A stretch of 35,550 nucleotides of DNA, taken from Candidatus Thalassarchaeaceae archaeon (GTDB lineage: Archaea > Thermoplasmatota > Poseidoniia > Poseidoniales > Thalassarchaeaceae). The notes below the pieces were generated by a model, which ran no database searches, was not told the origin of the DNA, and saw nothing but the letters and a program-made list of their open reading frames with translations. This document shows positions 17,126-24,748 of this stretch, piece by piece (position 1 is the stretch's first letter; each line of letters starts with the position of its first letter). Location of the stretch: NCBI GenBank assembly GCA_030747395.1, contig JASLKT010000010.1, positions 1 to 35,550 on the forward strand, read 5' to 3'. The translations under genes and the position numbers were made by a program.

Positions 17126-18292
17126 CTAATTCCCTTTCCACTCGCGGTATTGAATCCACTCTTGTGTTAGATATTCTTCGCGCAATATCCTTTCATCTTC
17201 AGCGGTGGGTAGGGCCGAATCAAGGTAGGCTTTCCAATCATCCTCATTGCCTTCAAATAATTCACCATGCAAATCATATCTTACTCCGTGGTGATGGCCA
17301 ATACCTCGATTGAATTTATCACTCGGGATGAATAGAGCCGGTTCACCTTCTTTACGAGGTTTGGAAATACGACGCATTTCTTCTTTGAGTTCCTCCCAAT
17401 ACAGGTTGCGGCTGGCTTCGTTCAAATGTTCGCGATCTGCGGGTTCATTCGATTCTCTTTCATCAAACCGACCTTTGATTCCATACACATAGGCCCACTG
17501 TGCAGATGTACTTTCATCCGTGCCAAACAAATCCAATCCGGTGCTAACCCACTTGTTGATGTATTTCTGAAGGAACGCAACTGGAATGACTCCCTGCTTG
17601 ACGATTCGACGCAACCCATTGGCACCAGTTCCCAGGTGGAATGATTCTTCCTTGAGCATAGGACCCATGCTTGCTGCGAGTGGTTTGAATGAAGATGTAC
17701 TGAGCATCTTCAATTGGTATTTTCCATCACGATCAATGAAGTGCGTGAAGCAGAAGAAATCAAGCCAGTGGTCGATAGGTTCGTTGAAAGAACCCAGAAT
17801 TCGCCCACGGTCTTCTTCTCCCCGAATGGGATTTCCCAATGAATTTCTTTCTAGCAACTTCATTGCTTCACGTACACCTTGTTCACCGAAGAATGTGCAA
17901 AGGACATAGGCCATTTGCCATCCATGTCGCTGTTCTTCACACATAATTCGAAGTGCGGATTTCCGATCATATTCAGTCGGTGCCGATTCTAGGAGGTGAT
18001 GCTGCTGTTCAACACTGGCGAATTCCGTGTCACCTTGCACCGTGACCATCGAGACAATCGCATCACGGATGTTTTGTTGTGGAACTTGCATTCTTCGATC
18101 CCATTTTGGCATACCTTCAAAGTCACCGAACTCAATCGAATTTCCAGCTGTGTCCCAATCGAACTTGATGTCAAATGTGTAGTCGCCCAACCAACTGGGG
18201 TCGAAACCAATTCGTGTTTGCCATTCTTGGAACTCTGAAATCCATGATTCAAAGTTTGGTGTATACGTTTCTACAATCTCAGTCGTACTCAT
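17126..18292 (-). CDS. BoxB-like diiron oxygenase (benzoyl-CoA epoxidase family)
   Basis: A 388-residue protein matching the ferritin-like diiron core of BoxB, which epoxidises benzoyl-CoA with O2. Segments QGDTEFASVEQQ (86-97), CEEQRHGW (118-125), HFIDRDGKYQL (184-194) and LKEESFHLGTG (213-223) follow the BoxB pattern. Candidate ligands are Glu90, Glu120/His123, Asp187 and Glu216/His219, so both ExxH pairs are intact. Typical BoxB is about 470 residues, so this one is shorter. No BoxA reductase or BoxC lyase is in the window. It heads an operon with the unknown helical protein and the 3-hydroxyacyl-CoA dehydrogenase. A palindrome at 18331-18344 and a hairpin at 18295-18311 lie upstream. Substrate unproven. 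Confidence 0.83.
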   Translation of the reverse strand: MSTTEIVETYTPNFESWISEFQEWQTRIGFDPSWLGDYTFDIKFDWDTAGNSIEFGDFEGMPKWDRRMQVPQQNIRDAIVSMVTVQGDTEFASVEQQHHLLESAPTEYDRKSALRIMCEEQRHGWQMAYVLCTFFGEQGVREAMKLLERNSLGNPIRGEEDRGRILGSFNEPIDHWLDFFCFTHFIDRDGKYQLKMLSTSSFKPLAASMGPMLKEESFHLGTGANGLRRIVKQGVIPVAFLQKYINKWVSTGLDLFGTDESTSAQWAYVYGIKGRFDERESNEPADREHLNEASRNLYWEELKEEMRRISKPRKEGEPALFIPSDKFNRGIGHHHGVRYDLHGELFEGNEDDWKAYLDSALPTAEDERILREEYLTQEWIQYREWKGN

Positions 18293-18294
18293 AT

Positions 18295-18311
18295 CTGTCC
18301 CGTAGGGACAG
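18295..18311 (-). promoter_or_regulatory. perfect inverted repeat in BoxB-like leader
   Basis: CTGTCCC (18295-18301) and GGGACAG (18305-18311) are exact inverted arms around a three-base spacer, ending two bases from the ATG at 18292. It could be an operator or an RNA hairpin hiding the start codon. Confidence 0.7.
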
Positions 18312-18330
18312 GTTCTATTTGAATTTCTTT

Positions 18331-18344
18331 CCGAACCTATTCGG
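18331..18344 (-). promoter_or_regulatory. CCGAACATGTTCGG-type box (site A)
   Basis: Reads CCGAATAGGTTCGG towards the BoxB-like gene, with five-base arms CCGAA/TTCGG around four bases. It ends 38 bases before the start codon at 18292. One of six copies in the window. Confidence 0.7.
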
Positions 18345-18347
18345 TAT

Positions 18348-19034
18348 TCATTGGGGGCTTTGCTCCCTCACATCATCGGCAAATTCATAGATGATATGTT
18401 TTTCAATGAGGTGCATCATTTCACAGAGGGTCGATTTTGAAATCCCTATTTCGTCCGCTAATTTCGTTAAAGTAATTCTGCGAGGTGTATCGTAGTAACC
18501 CCCTATTACGGCCAAATCAAAAACTTCCCGTTGCCTTGGTGTTAGCAATCGAGTTGTTTCATTTTTCGAAATTGAGAGGACCTTATATGGGATTCCAGCG
18601 TCTTTCAATTGTTCCGTCAAAGCAATTGCATGGATCCGATCGGTGATAAATTCCCATTCAACCCATCCATCCCTCACCTCAAACGGAGTTCGTGGGACAG
18701 TTGCGGCGTTCATCATTGGTCTTAGGAACCCTCCGCCTCCCCTGCCGATGTCGACGGTCAAATGGGTAGATTCATCGGTTCTGTTGTAGAGGGAGAATTC
18801 CTCAATTCCAACGTGGGCCGCCATATCCTGTATGAAATTCTCAACATCCTTACCAAACAATATCGCTTGGGCCGATCCCCTACCGTTTGGTAAAGGCATA
18901 TGCTCCTCAATTTTCAGGACAACATGGTGATTATTGCGAGTAATATCTCCCGCCCAATGGCCTTCTGGAAGGCGAACCCGAACACTAAGATGCTGCATTT
19001 CAGTCACTGTGATAACCCCCCCCTCTAATAACAT
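18348..19034 (-). CDS. Bat/HTH_10-type transcriptional regulator
   Basis: A 228-residue archaeal regulator. The C-terminal domain (about 165-218) has LTPRQREVFDLAVIGGYYDTPRR in two parts, then TLTKLADEIGISKSTLCEMM, the signature of the bacterio-opsin activator HTH_10 family. The N-terminal 150 residues resemble the sensory part of Bat-like proteins but carry no recognisable cofactor motif. The start at ATG 19034 follows the upstream stop by five bases, with GAGGT nearby as a ribosome site, so it is co-transcribed with the secreted protein at 19040-19738. Its position among six CCGAACATGTTCGG-type boxes makes it the obvious candidate regulator of them; that is inference only. Confidence 0.9.
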   Translation of the reverse strand: MLLEGGVITVTEMQHLSVRVRLPEGHWAGDITRNNHHVVLKIEEHMPLPNGRGSAQAILFGKDVENFIQDMAAHVGIEEFSLYNRTDESTHLTVDIGRGGGGFLRPMMNAATVPRTPFEVRDGWVEWEFITDRIHAIALTEQLKDAGIPYKVLSISKNETTRLLTPRQREVFDLAVIGGYYDTPRRITLTKLADEIGISKSTLCEMMHLIEKHIIYEFADDVREQSPQ

Positions 19035-19039
19035 CTGTA

Positions 19040-19738
19040 TTACCTCAATTCCCGCTTCTTTTTTGCATTTGAAAGTGAACCAAATATCTGTTTGAAATTG
19101 ATTATCAATATGATTGAAATCAGTAATACAATCATCGGCAACTGAGAACTAAAGAGACTATCTGCATCATTCCCATGCACAGGTTCAGTTGTGGGCCCTA
19201 ATACAGAAATCGTTTCAACGTTCCAATGATCATCTGAATCTGGCACCCCATCTCCATCTACTGTGTTCACAATGATTCGCAGCTCCAAATTAGCGTGCCC
19301 AGAAGAAGGGGCATGCCATTCTACAGTCCAGTTTCGAACCTCATTCCCCTCATCTGTATGGGTAAGTTGAAGATTTTGAATCTGTGTTGAATTATCAAGT
19401 GAGGACAAGGATCCAATATTACTCATTACGTTGAGACCACCTTGTGGCAACCCATTCGTAGCGCTTACATCTGTTGTGGCCGAGATGGTAAATGTGTAAG
19501 ATTGAGAGTAATTCCAATTCCCTGGTAAACCATTGATGGCAATTTCAACGTTATCTGATGCCACACCATCCCCATGGCATGAACACCCATTGCTGATTAC
19601 CCCTCCAGAAATCCCACCTTGGTATGCCTGTCCAATTGGTAACATCAGAAACAACAACAGTACGCTTATTGCTATTTTTTGATTCAACCCTCTGCTCAAC
19701 AGATTCTCCCCTTGCTTTGGCGTAGCACCGAACATCAT
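19040..19738 (-). CDS. secreted protein with CxCH/Reeler-like domain and C-terminal anchor
   Basis: Up to 232 residues: signal peptide (ISVLLLFLMLPIGQA), an extracytoplasmic domain beginning NGCSCHGDG, and a C-terminal membrane segment (LPMIVLLISIILIINF) with a basic tail. The domain closely parallels the N-terminus of CoxA next door: both share NGC.CH, SLDN.TQI or SIDNLTQI, HT.EGN..RNWT and VDGDG...D...W. It resembles choice-of-anchor/Reeler-type beta domains. CxCH is not a standard CxxCH haem c site. Starts: ATG 19738 lies only 11 bases from site B. TTG 19699, with AGGGGAG just upstream, would fit a transcript beginning about 36 bases from the box and still leaves a complete signal peptide. 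It may help deliver electrons or metal to the oxidase (inference). Confidence 0.8.
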   Translation of the reverse strand: MMFGATPKQGENLLSRGLNQKIAISVLLLFLMLPIGQAYQGGISGGVISNGCSCHGDGVASDNVEIAINGLPGNWNYSQSYTFTISATTDVSATNGLPQGGLNVMSNIGSLSSLDNSTQIQNLQLTHTDEGNEVRNWTVEWHAPSSGHANLELRIIVNTVDGDGVPDSDDHWNVETISVLGPTTEPVHGNDADSLFSSQLPMIVLLISIILIINFKQIFGSLSNAKKKRELR

Positions 19739-19749
19739 TCATGCGAATC

Positions 19750-19763
19750 CCGAACATGTTCGG
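19750..19763 (-). promoter_or_regulatory. CCGAACATGTTCGG box (site B, perfect palindrome)
   Basis: The only perfectly symmetric copy of the motif. It lies between the coxA stop and the start of the secreted CxCH protein. A further half-site CCGAACAT lies at 19728-19735. Confidence 0.75.
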
Positions 19764-19767
19764 TCAA

Positions 19768-21960
19768 TCACTCTTCTTGTTCCATAATTGGTAAGTCGAT
19801 CCCACTTTCAAAAACAGGTGGTTTTTCGAAGTTGTAACTGGGGGGCGGTGATGTGGTTGCCCATTCAAAGGTTGAACCATTCCAAGGATTGTCCCCTGCA
19901 ATTTCTCCCAATTTCAAACTACGCATGAAATTCCAAGCAAAGATACACTGTGCTATGAAAACGATTAGTGAACCTATAGTGGCCAATAATTGTTCAGTTG
20001 CCCATCCTGCACTTTCCTGGTAGACATATATTCTTCTTGGCATATCCCACAATCCAAACAAAGGAATAAATGTCAAATTGATACCAATAAATGTCAACCA
20101 AAAATGCCACCAACCTAGTTTTGCATCAAGCATTCTACCGAACATTTTTGGATACCAATAGTAAAATCCAGCGAGTGTCATTACTGCTACAGATCCCAAA
20201 GTATAGTGGAAATGAGCAACTAAAAAGTAAGTCCCTCGAAGTTGTACATCCATTGCTACGCTTGACAGATACACGCCAGTGACACCTCCAATTAGGAAGA
20301 TTCCAATTGCTCCTATGACAAAGGCGAGTGGAAGTTTACTAAAATCAGGTTTTGACTTGTAAAATGTAGCCAACAGACACAGATAGATTAGTCCGAAGGG
20401 GACACTGACAAGTTCAGTCCCGATAGTCTCAATCTTACGGAATGTGGGGTCAATTCCCGTGATGAACATATGGTGTGCCCATACCAGTACACTGATGACT
20501 GACGCAACTGCCAAGGCCCAGATGATGATACGTTTTCCATAGAGGGTTCTTTTGACCATAGTGGGTACAATCTCCATTGCCATCCCTAGTCCTGGCAATA
20601 GAACCACGTAGACTTCGGGATGGCCAAAGAACCAGAAAATGTGTAGCCACCAAGTCGTACCATCAATTGAAGGGTCGAAGAAAAGGGTGTTGAAAACACG
20701 ATCTCCAACCAACATCAATACTGCTCCAAGTAGAGCTGGGAAAATTACCAGCATCAAAATTACAGTGAAAAGAATATTCCAAGTGAACATTGGCATGTCC
20801 TTCAGCGACATGCTTGGGATCCTACATCTGAGAATTGTCACAAGGAAATTGACTGTACTTGTACTGACAGAGAGGATGAGTAAAACAAGTCCCGCTCCCG
20901 CTAGAGAAATTCCAGCACCAGGACTATACTCCATACTTGTCAATGGACTGTAGAATGTCCACCCGGCATCTGCTGCACCACCAAAGAAAAATCCAGATGC
21001 AGCCGTCATTCCTCCGAATAATAGCGTCCAAAACGATAATGCATTCAATCTAGGGAAGGCCATATCATCAGCACCAATTTGTAGTGGAACAATGTAATTT
21101 GCAAAAGCAAATGACATCGGAGATACGGCAAACAAGACCATTACTGCGCCATGCATTGTGACTGCTTCGTTGAACAACCCCCCTGTCATGAACTCATTAT
21201 CTGGGACAATCAATTGTAATCTAATGAGTACCGATAGTGCCAATCCAATCAAGGCAAAGAGAATCGTTGTCCATAGATACAACAGTCCAATGTCCTTGTG
21301 ATTTGTCGTTGTAGTCCAATGGCGAATTTCTGCAAGGCCCCAACCCAGTTTTTTCCATAGAATAAGTGCTACAGTCAGAACAATGGCCAAAATTAGGCCT
21401 ACAATCAGATACCAAGCGATCCCATCTAAACTGAACGAAGGGCCACCAACGTAATTTTGCCCATTGGTTGTCAGTGTCGTACTTCCCCAAAGGTCTTCAT
21501 TATCTGCATGGCCATCCCCATCAACTGCATTACCATATGCAATGAATTCTATTGATTTGGTATCATCTGTTGGGGCAATCCATTGTAATGTCCAGTTTCT
21601 CTGATCATTTCCTTCTGCAGTATGTCCTGCTTCTCCATTGTCTAGAATTTGAGTCAAATTATCGATTGATTGGAATTCTCCTAATTGTGTAGAAATAAAG
21701 AATCCACCTGCATTTTCTCCAGAAATTTCAGGACCACCATCAATACTGATGTTTAGGGTGTAAATTTGACCTCCAGCAAATGTTTCGGGCAATCCTTCTA
21801 CTGTCACAATTACATCACTAGATGATTCACTGTTGTGGCATGTACATCCATTATTGACACTATCTCCTCCAATTCCAGTCGGTAGTGCAACGAATGATGG
21901 AATTGCAATTACAGAAATCAATAGTACAATGCCCAGGGCAAAAATTGAATTTCTCTTCAT
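19768..21960 (-). CDS. coxA: cytochrome c oxidase subunit I with N-terminal CxCH domain
   Basis: A 730-residue catalytic subunit of an aa3-type haem-copper oxidase that reduces O2 to water and pumps protons. After an N-terminal membrane segment, residues about 35-175 form an extra extracytoplasmic domain with NGCTCH (Cys39, Cys41, His42). A membrane segment (181-203) leads into the normal subunit I core from about 217. Ligands are visible: His270 (TMHGAVM), His447 and Tyr451 (GHPEVY, with the A-type Glu), His496/His497 (WAHHMF), and His583/His585 (AHFHYTLG). ATG 21960 overlaps the coxB stop as ATGA, and GGGGAGGTGG upstream is its ribosome site. The extra domain is absent from standard CoxA. 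Confidence 0.95.
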   Translation of the reverse strand: MKRNSIFALGIVLLISVIAIPSFVALPTGIGGDSVNNGCTCHNSESSSDVIVTVEGLPETFAGGQIYTLNISIDGGPEISGENAGGFFISTQLGEFQSIDNLTQILDNGEAGHTAEGNDQRNWTLQWIAPTDDTKSIEFIAYGNAVDGDGHADNEDLWGSTTLTTNGQNYVGGPSFSLDGIAWYLIVGLILAIVLTVALILWKKLGWGLAEIRHWTTTTNHKDIGLLYLWTTILFALIGLALSVLIRLQLIVPDNEFMTGGLFNEAVTMHGAVMVLFAVSPMSFAFANYIVPLQIGADDMAFPRLNALSFWTLLFGGMTAASGFFFGGAADAGWTFYSPLTSMEYSPGAGISLAGAGLVLLILSVSTSTVNFLVTILRCRIPSMSLKDMPMFTWNILFTVILMLVIFPALLGAVLMLVGDRVFNTLFFDPSIDGTTWWLHIFWFFGHPEVYVVLLPGLGMAMEIVPTMVKRTLYGKRIIIWALAVASVISVLVWAHHMFITGIDPTFRKIETIGTELVSVPFGLIYLCLLATFYKSKPDFSKLPLAFVIGAIGIFLIGGVTGVYLSSVAMDVQLRGTYFLVAHFHYTLGSVAVMTLAGFYYWYPKMFGRMLDAKLGWWHFWLTFIGINLTFIPLFGLWDMPRRIYVYQESAGWATEQLLATIGSLIVFIAQCIFAWNFMRSLKLGEIAGDNPWNGSTFEWATTSPPPSYNFEKPPVFESGIDLPIMEQEE

Positions 21961-22700
21961 GCATCCACCTCCCCTGAATACCATGTGTCAAATTCAACCT
22001 TTTCCATCACCAATAACTCTCCCATCATTATGGCATGATCATCTCCGCAAAGTTCGAAACATCGCACTGGATACAACCCAGTTTCCTCAGCATGAATCCA
22101 ACCAGTATTCGCCCGACTTGGCAACGCATCAATCTTAATTCGATGTTCGGGGAGTGCAAATGAATGGAATACATCACCACTTGTCACTTCAAAGACGATT
22201 GGGACATCAACTGGAATTCTAAGGGGTTCATTTTCGACACTAGTATATTCTATTCCATTCGGATATTGATATTTCCAATAATATTGGTACCCTGTAACTT
22301 TGATTGTAAATGATTCATCTGTTTCATATTGCTCATGTTTCTCAAAGAAATCAATGGAATCAAAGGTCACACTCGATAATAACAGTAGGAACAATGTGAT
22401 GACGATTGAAATTGCATATGCGACTTTCTTGTCCCCTCTTTCAATGGGAATTACGCCAAGTTTTGCAACATCCCCTGGCTCTTCATCTTGGGTTGTAGAT
22501 AACATCCAAAAGAACCAGAGAAAAATTCCCAAAGTGATTGCACTACCTAGTCCCCAATACAATGTGAACAATTTGTCATAGACATCAGCATGTTCTCCGG
22601 TGCCCCCTAGGCCTTGGAACCAATTGAAAATACCAGCAAATGTCGATAGTAGAAGCAATACCCCGAAAAATAGTGCTGCCATATAACGTCGATTAATCAT
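21957..22700 (-). CDS. coxB: cytochrome c oxidase subunit II
   Basis: A 247-residue subunit II that accepts electrons at the CuA centre. There are three hydrophobic segments, at about 7-27, 48-67 and 92-112 (usual subunit II has two after the signal). The periplasmic cupredoxin domain follows, with His179 (DVFHSF), Cys214, Glu216, Cys218, His222 and Met225 in the CFELCGDDHAIM motif, so the CuA site is complete. GYQYYWKYQYP is the conserved aromatic stretch for electron transfer. The start ATG overlaps the coxC stop (TAATG), preceded by a full GGAGGTGATC ribosome site, so translation is coupled. Confidence 0.96.
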   Translation of the reverse strand: MINRRYMAALFFGVLLLLSTFAGIFNWFQGLGGTGEHADVYDKLFTLYWGLGSAITLGIFLWFFWMLSTTQDEEPGDVAKLGVIPIERGDKKVAYAISIVITLFLLLLSSVTFDSIDFFEKHEQYETDESFTIKVTGYQYYWKYQYPNGIEYTSVENEPLRIPVDVPIVFEVTSGDVFHSFALPEHRIKIDALPSRANTGWIHAEETGLYPVRCFELCGDDHAIMMGELLVMEKVEFDTWYSGEVDA

Positions 22701-23503
22701 TAGATCACCTCCAAATATACAATGAGATAAAGCAAAATCCAGATTACATCAACGAAGTGCCAATACCATCCGATTGCATGTAATGATTCATGTCGGTTTG
22801 GCAAAAAATACCCTTTCTGGATGAGCGTCCAAGAAACAATGAATCCAATTACTCCGAGAAGAACGTGTAGTCCATGTAAACCTGTTAATGCAAAAAATGC
22901 TGTTCCGTAAGCATGAGAGTCCCAAGTGAATGCTGCGTGAGAGTATTCAAAAATTTGAATTCCAAGGAATATCAGGCCGAGTAATATTGTTGCAGCAATG
23001 AGAGATTTGGCTCGCTTCACATTTCCTTTTCCGAGATTCTGAATTCCTTTATGGGCAATAAATCCAGAGCTAATTAATACGGCTGTATTCAATGTAACCA
23101 ATGATAAATTATGAGAAACACCTTCTGCAGGCCAAGTGCCTCCAACGGCCCCTTCCCATGATACAGTATGCCACTTTGCCCAAAACCAATAAGCGAAGAA
23201 AGAAGCGAATACAACAACTTCAGTTACAATAATCCATATCATTGCCCAACGTGAATTATTCCATTCTCCTTCAATTGGTAATGTCCGATGTTTCCATTGC
23301 TTAACATCCTCTTTTACCCAGTTGAAAATAGAGAAAATTAGAAGTGGAACTCCAAGAAAAGCCAAGGGGAGAATAAGCAAGCCACCTAGGCAGAGAGTAA
23401 TTGCAAGGGCCAATAGAATTGGTGCCATACTTGAATGAATTTCACCCGAATGATTCTTTGTTGGAATTTTTTCTAGTGCATTGGAGGGACTGGTCTCTGC
23501 CAT
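22700..23503 (-). CDS. coxC: cytochrome c oxidase subunit III
   Basis: A 267-residue polytopic protein, first gene of the cox operon. Hydrophobic segments span most of the length, and the subunit III signatures GLHGLHVLLG and WYWHFVDVIWILLY lie near the C-terminus. Subunit III stabilises the oxidase and its proton uptake and has no metals. ATG 23503 is chosen over ATG 23560 because the longer frame runs through the regulatory box at 23540-23553, and because 23503 lies exactly 36 bases from the box, as for three other genes here. The gene overlaps coxB by one base. Confidence 0.95.
   Translation of the reverse strand: MAETSPSNALEKIPTKNHSGEIHSSMAPILLALAITLCLGGLLILPLAFLGVPLLIFSIFNWVKEDVKQWKHRTLPIEGEWNNSRWAMIWIIVTEVVVFASFFAYWFWAKWHTVSWEGAVGGTWPAEGVSHNLSLVTLNTAVLISSGFIAHKGIQNLGKGNVKRAKSLIAATILLGLIFLGIQIFEYSHAAFTWDSHAYGTAFFALTGLHGLHVLLGVIGFIVSWTLIQKGYFLPNRHESLHAIGWYWHFVDVIWILLYLIVYLEVI
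22703..22712 (-). promoter_or_regulatory. full-length Shine-Dalgarno for coxB
   Basis: On the minus strand this is GGAGGTGATC, a perfect ten-base complement to the archaeal 16S 3' end, two bases before ATG 22700. It contrasts with first genes in this region, which lack such sites. Confidence 0.85.
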
Positions 23504-23539
23504 GCTGGTCGCATTGTAGATGATTCCAATACGTCGCGC

Positions 23540-23553
23540 CCGAACATGTTTGG
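23540..23553 (-). promoter_or_regulatory. CCGAACATGTTCGG-type box (site C, coxCBA)
   Basis: Reads CCAAACATGTTCGG towards coxC, one base from the palindrome, and ends exactly 36 bases before ATG 23503. Confidence 0.8.
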
Positions 23554-23574
23554 ATACCATACATCTCGAGACAG

Positions 23575-23588
23575 CCTCACATGTTCGG
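23575..23588 (+). promoter_or_regulatory. CCGAACATGTTCGG-type box (site D)
   Basis: Reads CCTCACATGTTCGG, 12 of 14 positions, and ends exactly 36 bases before GTG 23625. It is back to back with site C (21 bases between them) in the divergent promoter region. Confidence 0.75.
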
Positions 23589-23624
23589 AGACATACGCAA
23601 TATGGATGGGCCTATCCAACAACT

Positions 23625-24230
23625 GTGTCCGAAGATAAAGTGGCATTATTTGTTCCTGTAATCGGAGTTCTTCTGGCCTTGATTCTGGCCATGTCTCCTC
23701 AATTATTGCTTTCTAATTCAGCAATTGATCCACTCATTACTCGAGACGACCTCACCTCTGAACAAATACATTCATTGCGAGAAATTGGATTTGCTACACT
23801 TCCCTCAGAGGTGAATGAAGGGTTGCCAGCAATCCATTTGATCGAAAAAGTGGATGGCAATCTAATCATCGCAGGGACTTGGGCGGGGGAATTTCATTTC
23901 AAAGACCATTCTGTATTTGTCAGTGAAGGGGCAAGAGATGTATTTCTTGCCAAATTAGATGTTTTTGGAAATTGGTCATGGGTTCACACTTTTGGGGGTT
24001 CAGGGGAGGATAGTGTTGTCAGCCTTGAAAGCCAGGGTAGTGAATGGGTCCTGAGGGGGCGTTTTTATGACACATTTTTCGCAGACGACCATCAACTTTA
24101 CAGTGATTCTAAATGGTCAGCCAATGCTTTCCAGGTCAATATTGAAGGTAATAGTGTACAAAATCTGTGGCATTATGATGAAGCCTTACTTCCATTGCCA
24201 ATTGAAGGAGTTTGGTGTGGATACAGATAA
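23625..24230 (+). CDS. membrane-anchored protein with SBBP-like repeat segment
   Basis: A 201-residue protein starting at GTG 23625, chosen because it lies 36 bases from site D and just before the membrane anchor. Residues about 6-26 are hydrophobic (VALFVPVIGVLLALILAMSP), with an extracytoplasmic remainder. The segment DVFLAKLDVFGNWSWVHTFGGSGEDSV matches one SBBP-type beta-propeller repeat (L.K.D..G.W.W....GG.G.D). A single repeat in a short protein is unusual and may indicate a shortened relative of longer marine secreted proteins. Function unknown. It is divergent from coxCBA. Confidence 0.7.
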   Translation: MSEDKVALFVPVIGVLLALILAMSPQLLLSNSAIDPLITRDDLTSEQIHSLREIGFATLPSEVNEGLPAIHLIEKVDGNLIIAGTWAGEFHFKDHSVFVSEGARDVFLAKLDVFGNWSWVHTFGGSGEDSVVSLESQGSEWVLRGRFYDTFFADDHQLYSDSKWSANAFQVNIEGNSVQNLWHYDEALLPLPIEGVWCGYR

Positions 24231-24240
24231 TTACGGCCAA

Positions 24241-24258
24241 TCCCGAATTTGTTCGGGA
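24241..24258 (+). promoter_or_regulatory. CCGAACATGTTCGG-type box (site E)
   Basis: Reads TCCCGAATTTGTTCGGGA, seven-base arms around four bases. The 14-base core is 24243-24256 and ends exactly 36 bases before ATG 24293. Confidence 0.8.
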
Positions 24259-24292
24259 ATCTGTTTACCATGGCAATTGACTGTGCAGATTC

Positions 24293-24733
24293 ATGGAAAT
24301 CGATTTACACACGCTTCGAAAAGCAAGTCATCAACAAGCAATAAAAGCAGCTCTAATGCATGATTATTGGGCTATCATTGTCAGCGCAGGTGAGGGTGCT
24401 AGTATCTCAATTGAGGCTGCAAAGCGATTAATTGAATTCGGGAAAACGGTTCACTTTGTTTGTCCAAAGTGCGCGATGAATGGAGAAAAAATACTTGGTC
24501 AAGAGGTGTTTTCTAGCATTGATAGCATAGATTCTGAAGTGGAAATAATCTGCATGAATGGCAATCTAGATATTTGGTTGACATTATCTGAAATAGGTCA
24601 ACGTATGGAGTACTTTGGTGATGTGAAAGCAGTTTGGCTAGGTCCAAATTTGGGCACTGTGCGTTGGGCTGAAGATGCCCACGATTACGGGATTGCAGTA
24701 GTAATGGGTGAAAACATCCTAGATGTAATTTAA
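24293..24733 (+). CDS. CoA-binding domain-like small protein
   Basis: A 146-residue protein resembling the CoA_binding_2 (YccU-like) Rossmann family. It has a nucleotide-fold opening (WAIIVSAGEGASISIEAAKRLIEFGKTVHFVCPKC), then GEKILGQEVFSSI, which parallels the NP...EILG....SL of that family, and a late VWLGPNLGTVRWAEDAHDYGIAVVMGENI. The usual early glycine loop is altered, so CoA binding is not certain. Two Cys in VCPKC are of interest as a redox or metal site. It stands alone between sites E and F. Confidence 0.65.
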   Translation: MEIDLHTLRKASHQQAIKAALMHDYWAIIVSAGEGASISIEAAKRLIEFGKTVHFVCPKCAMNGEKILGQEVFSSIDSIDSEVEIICMNGNLDIWLTLSEIGQRMEYFGDVKAVWLGPNLGTVRWAEDAHDYGIAVVMGENILDVI

Positions 24734-24748
24734 TTTCAAACCCCGGAT

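Noticed and set aside
19566-19592. NGCSCHG read as a haem c attachment site
   Set aside because: Cytochrome c sites are CxxCH; this is CxCH in both copies, so a standard haem c cannot be claimed.
20138-20151. CCGAACATTTTTGG inside coxA, similar to the regulatory box
   Set aside because: It encodes the conserved PKMFGRM stretch of CoxA and has no start codon at the matching distance, so it is explained by coding constraint.
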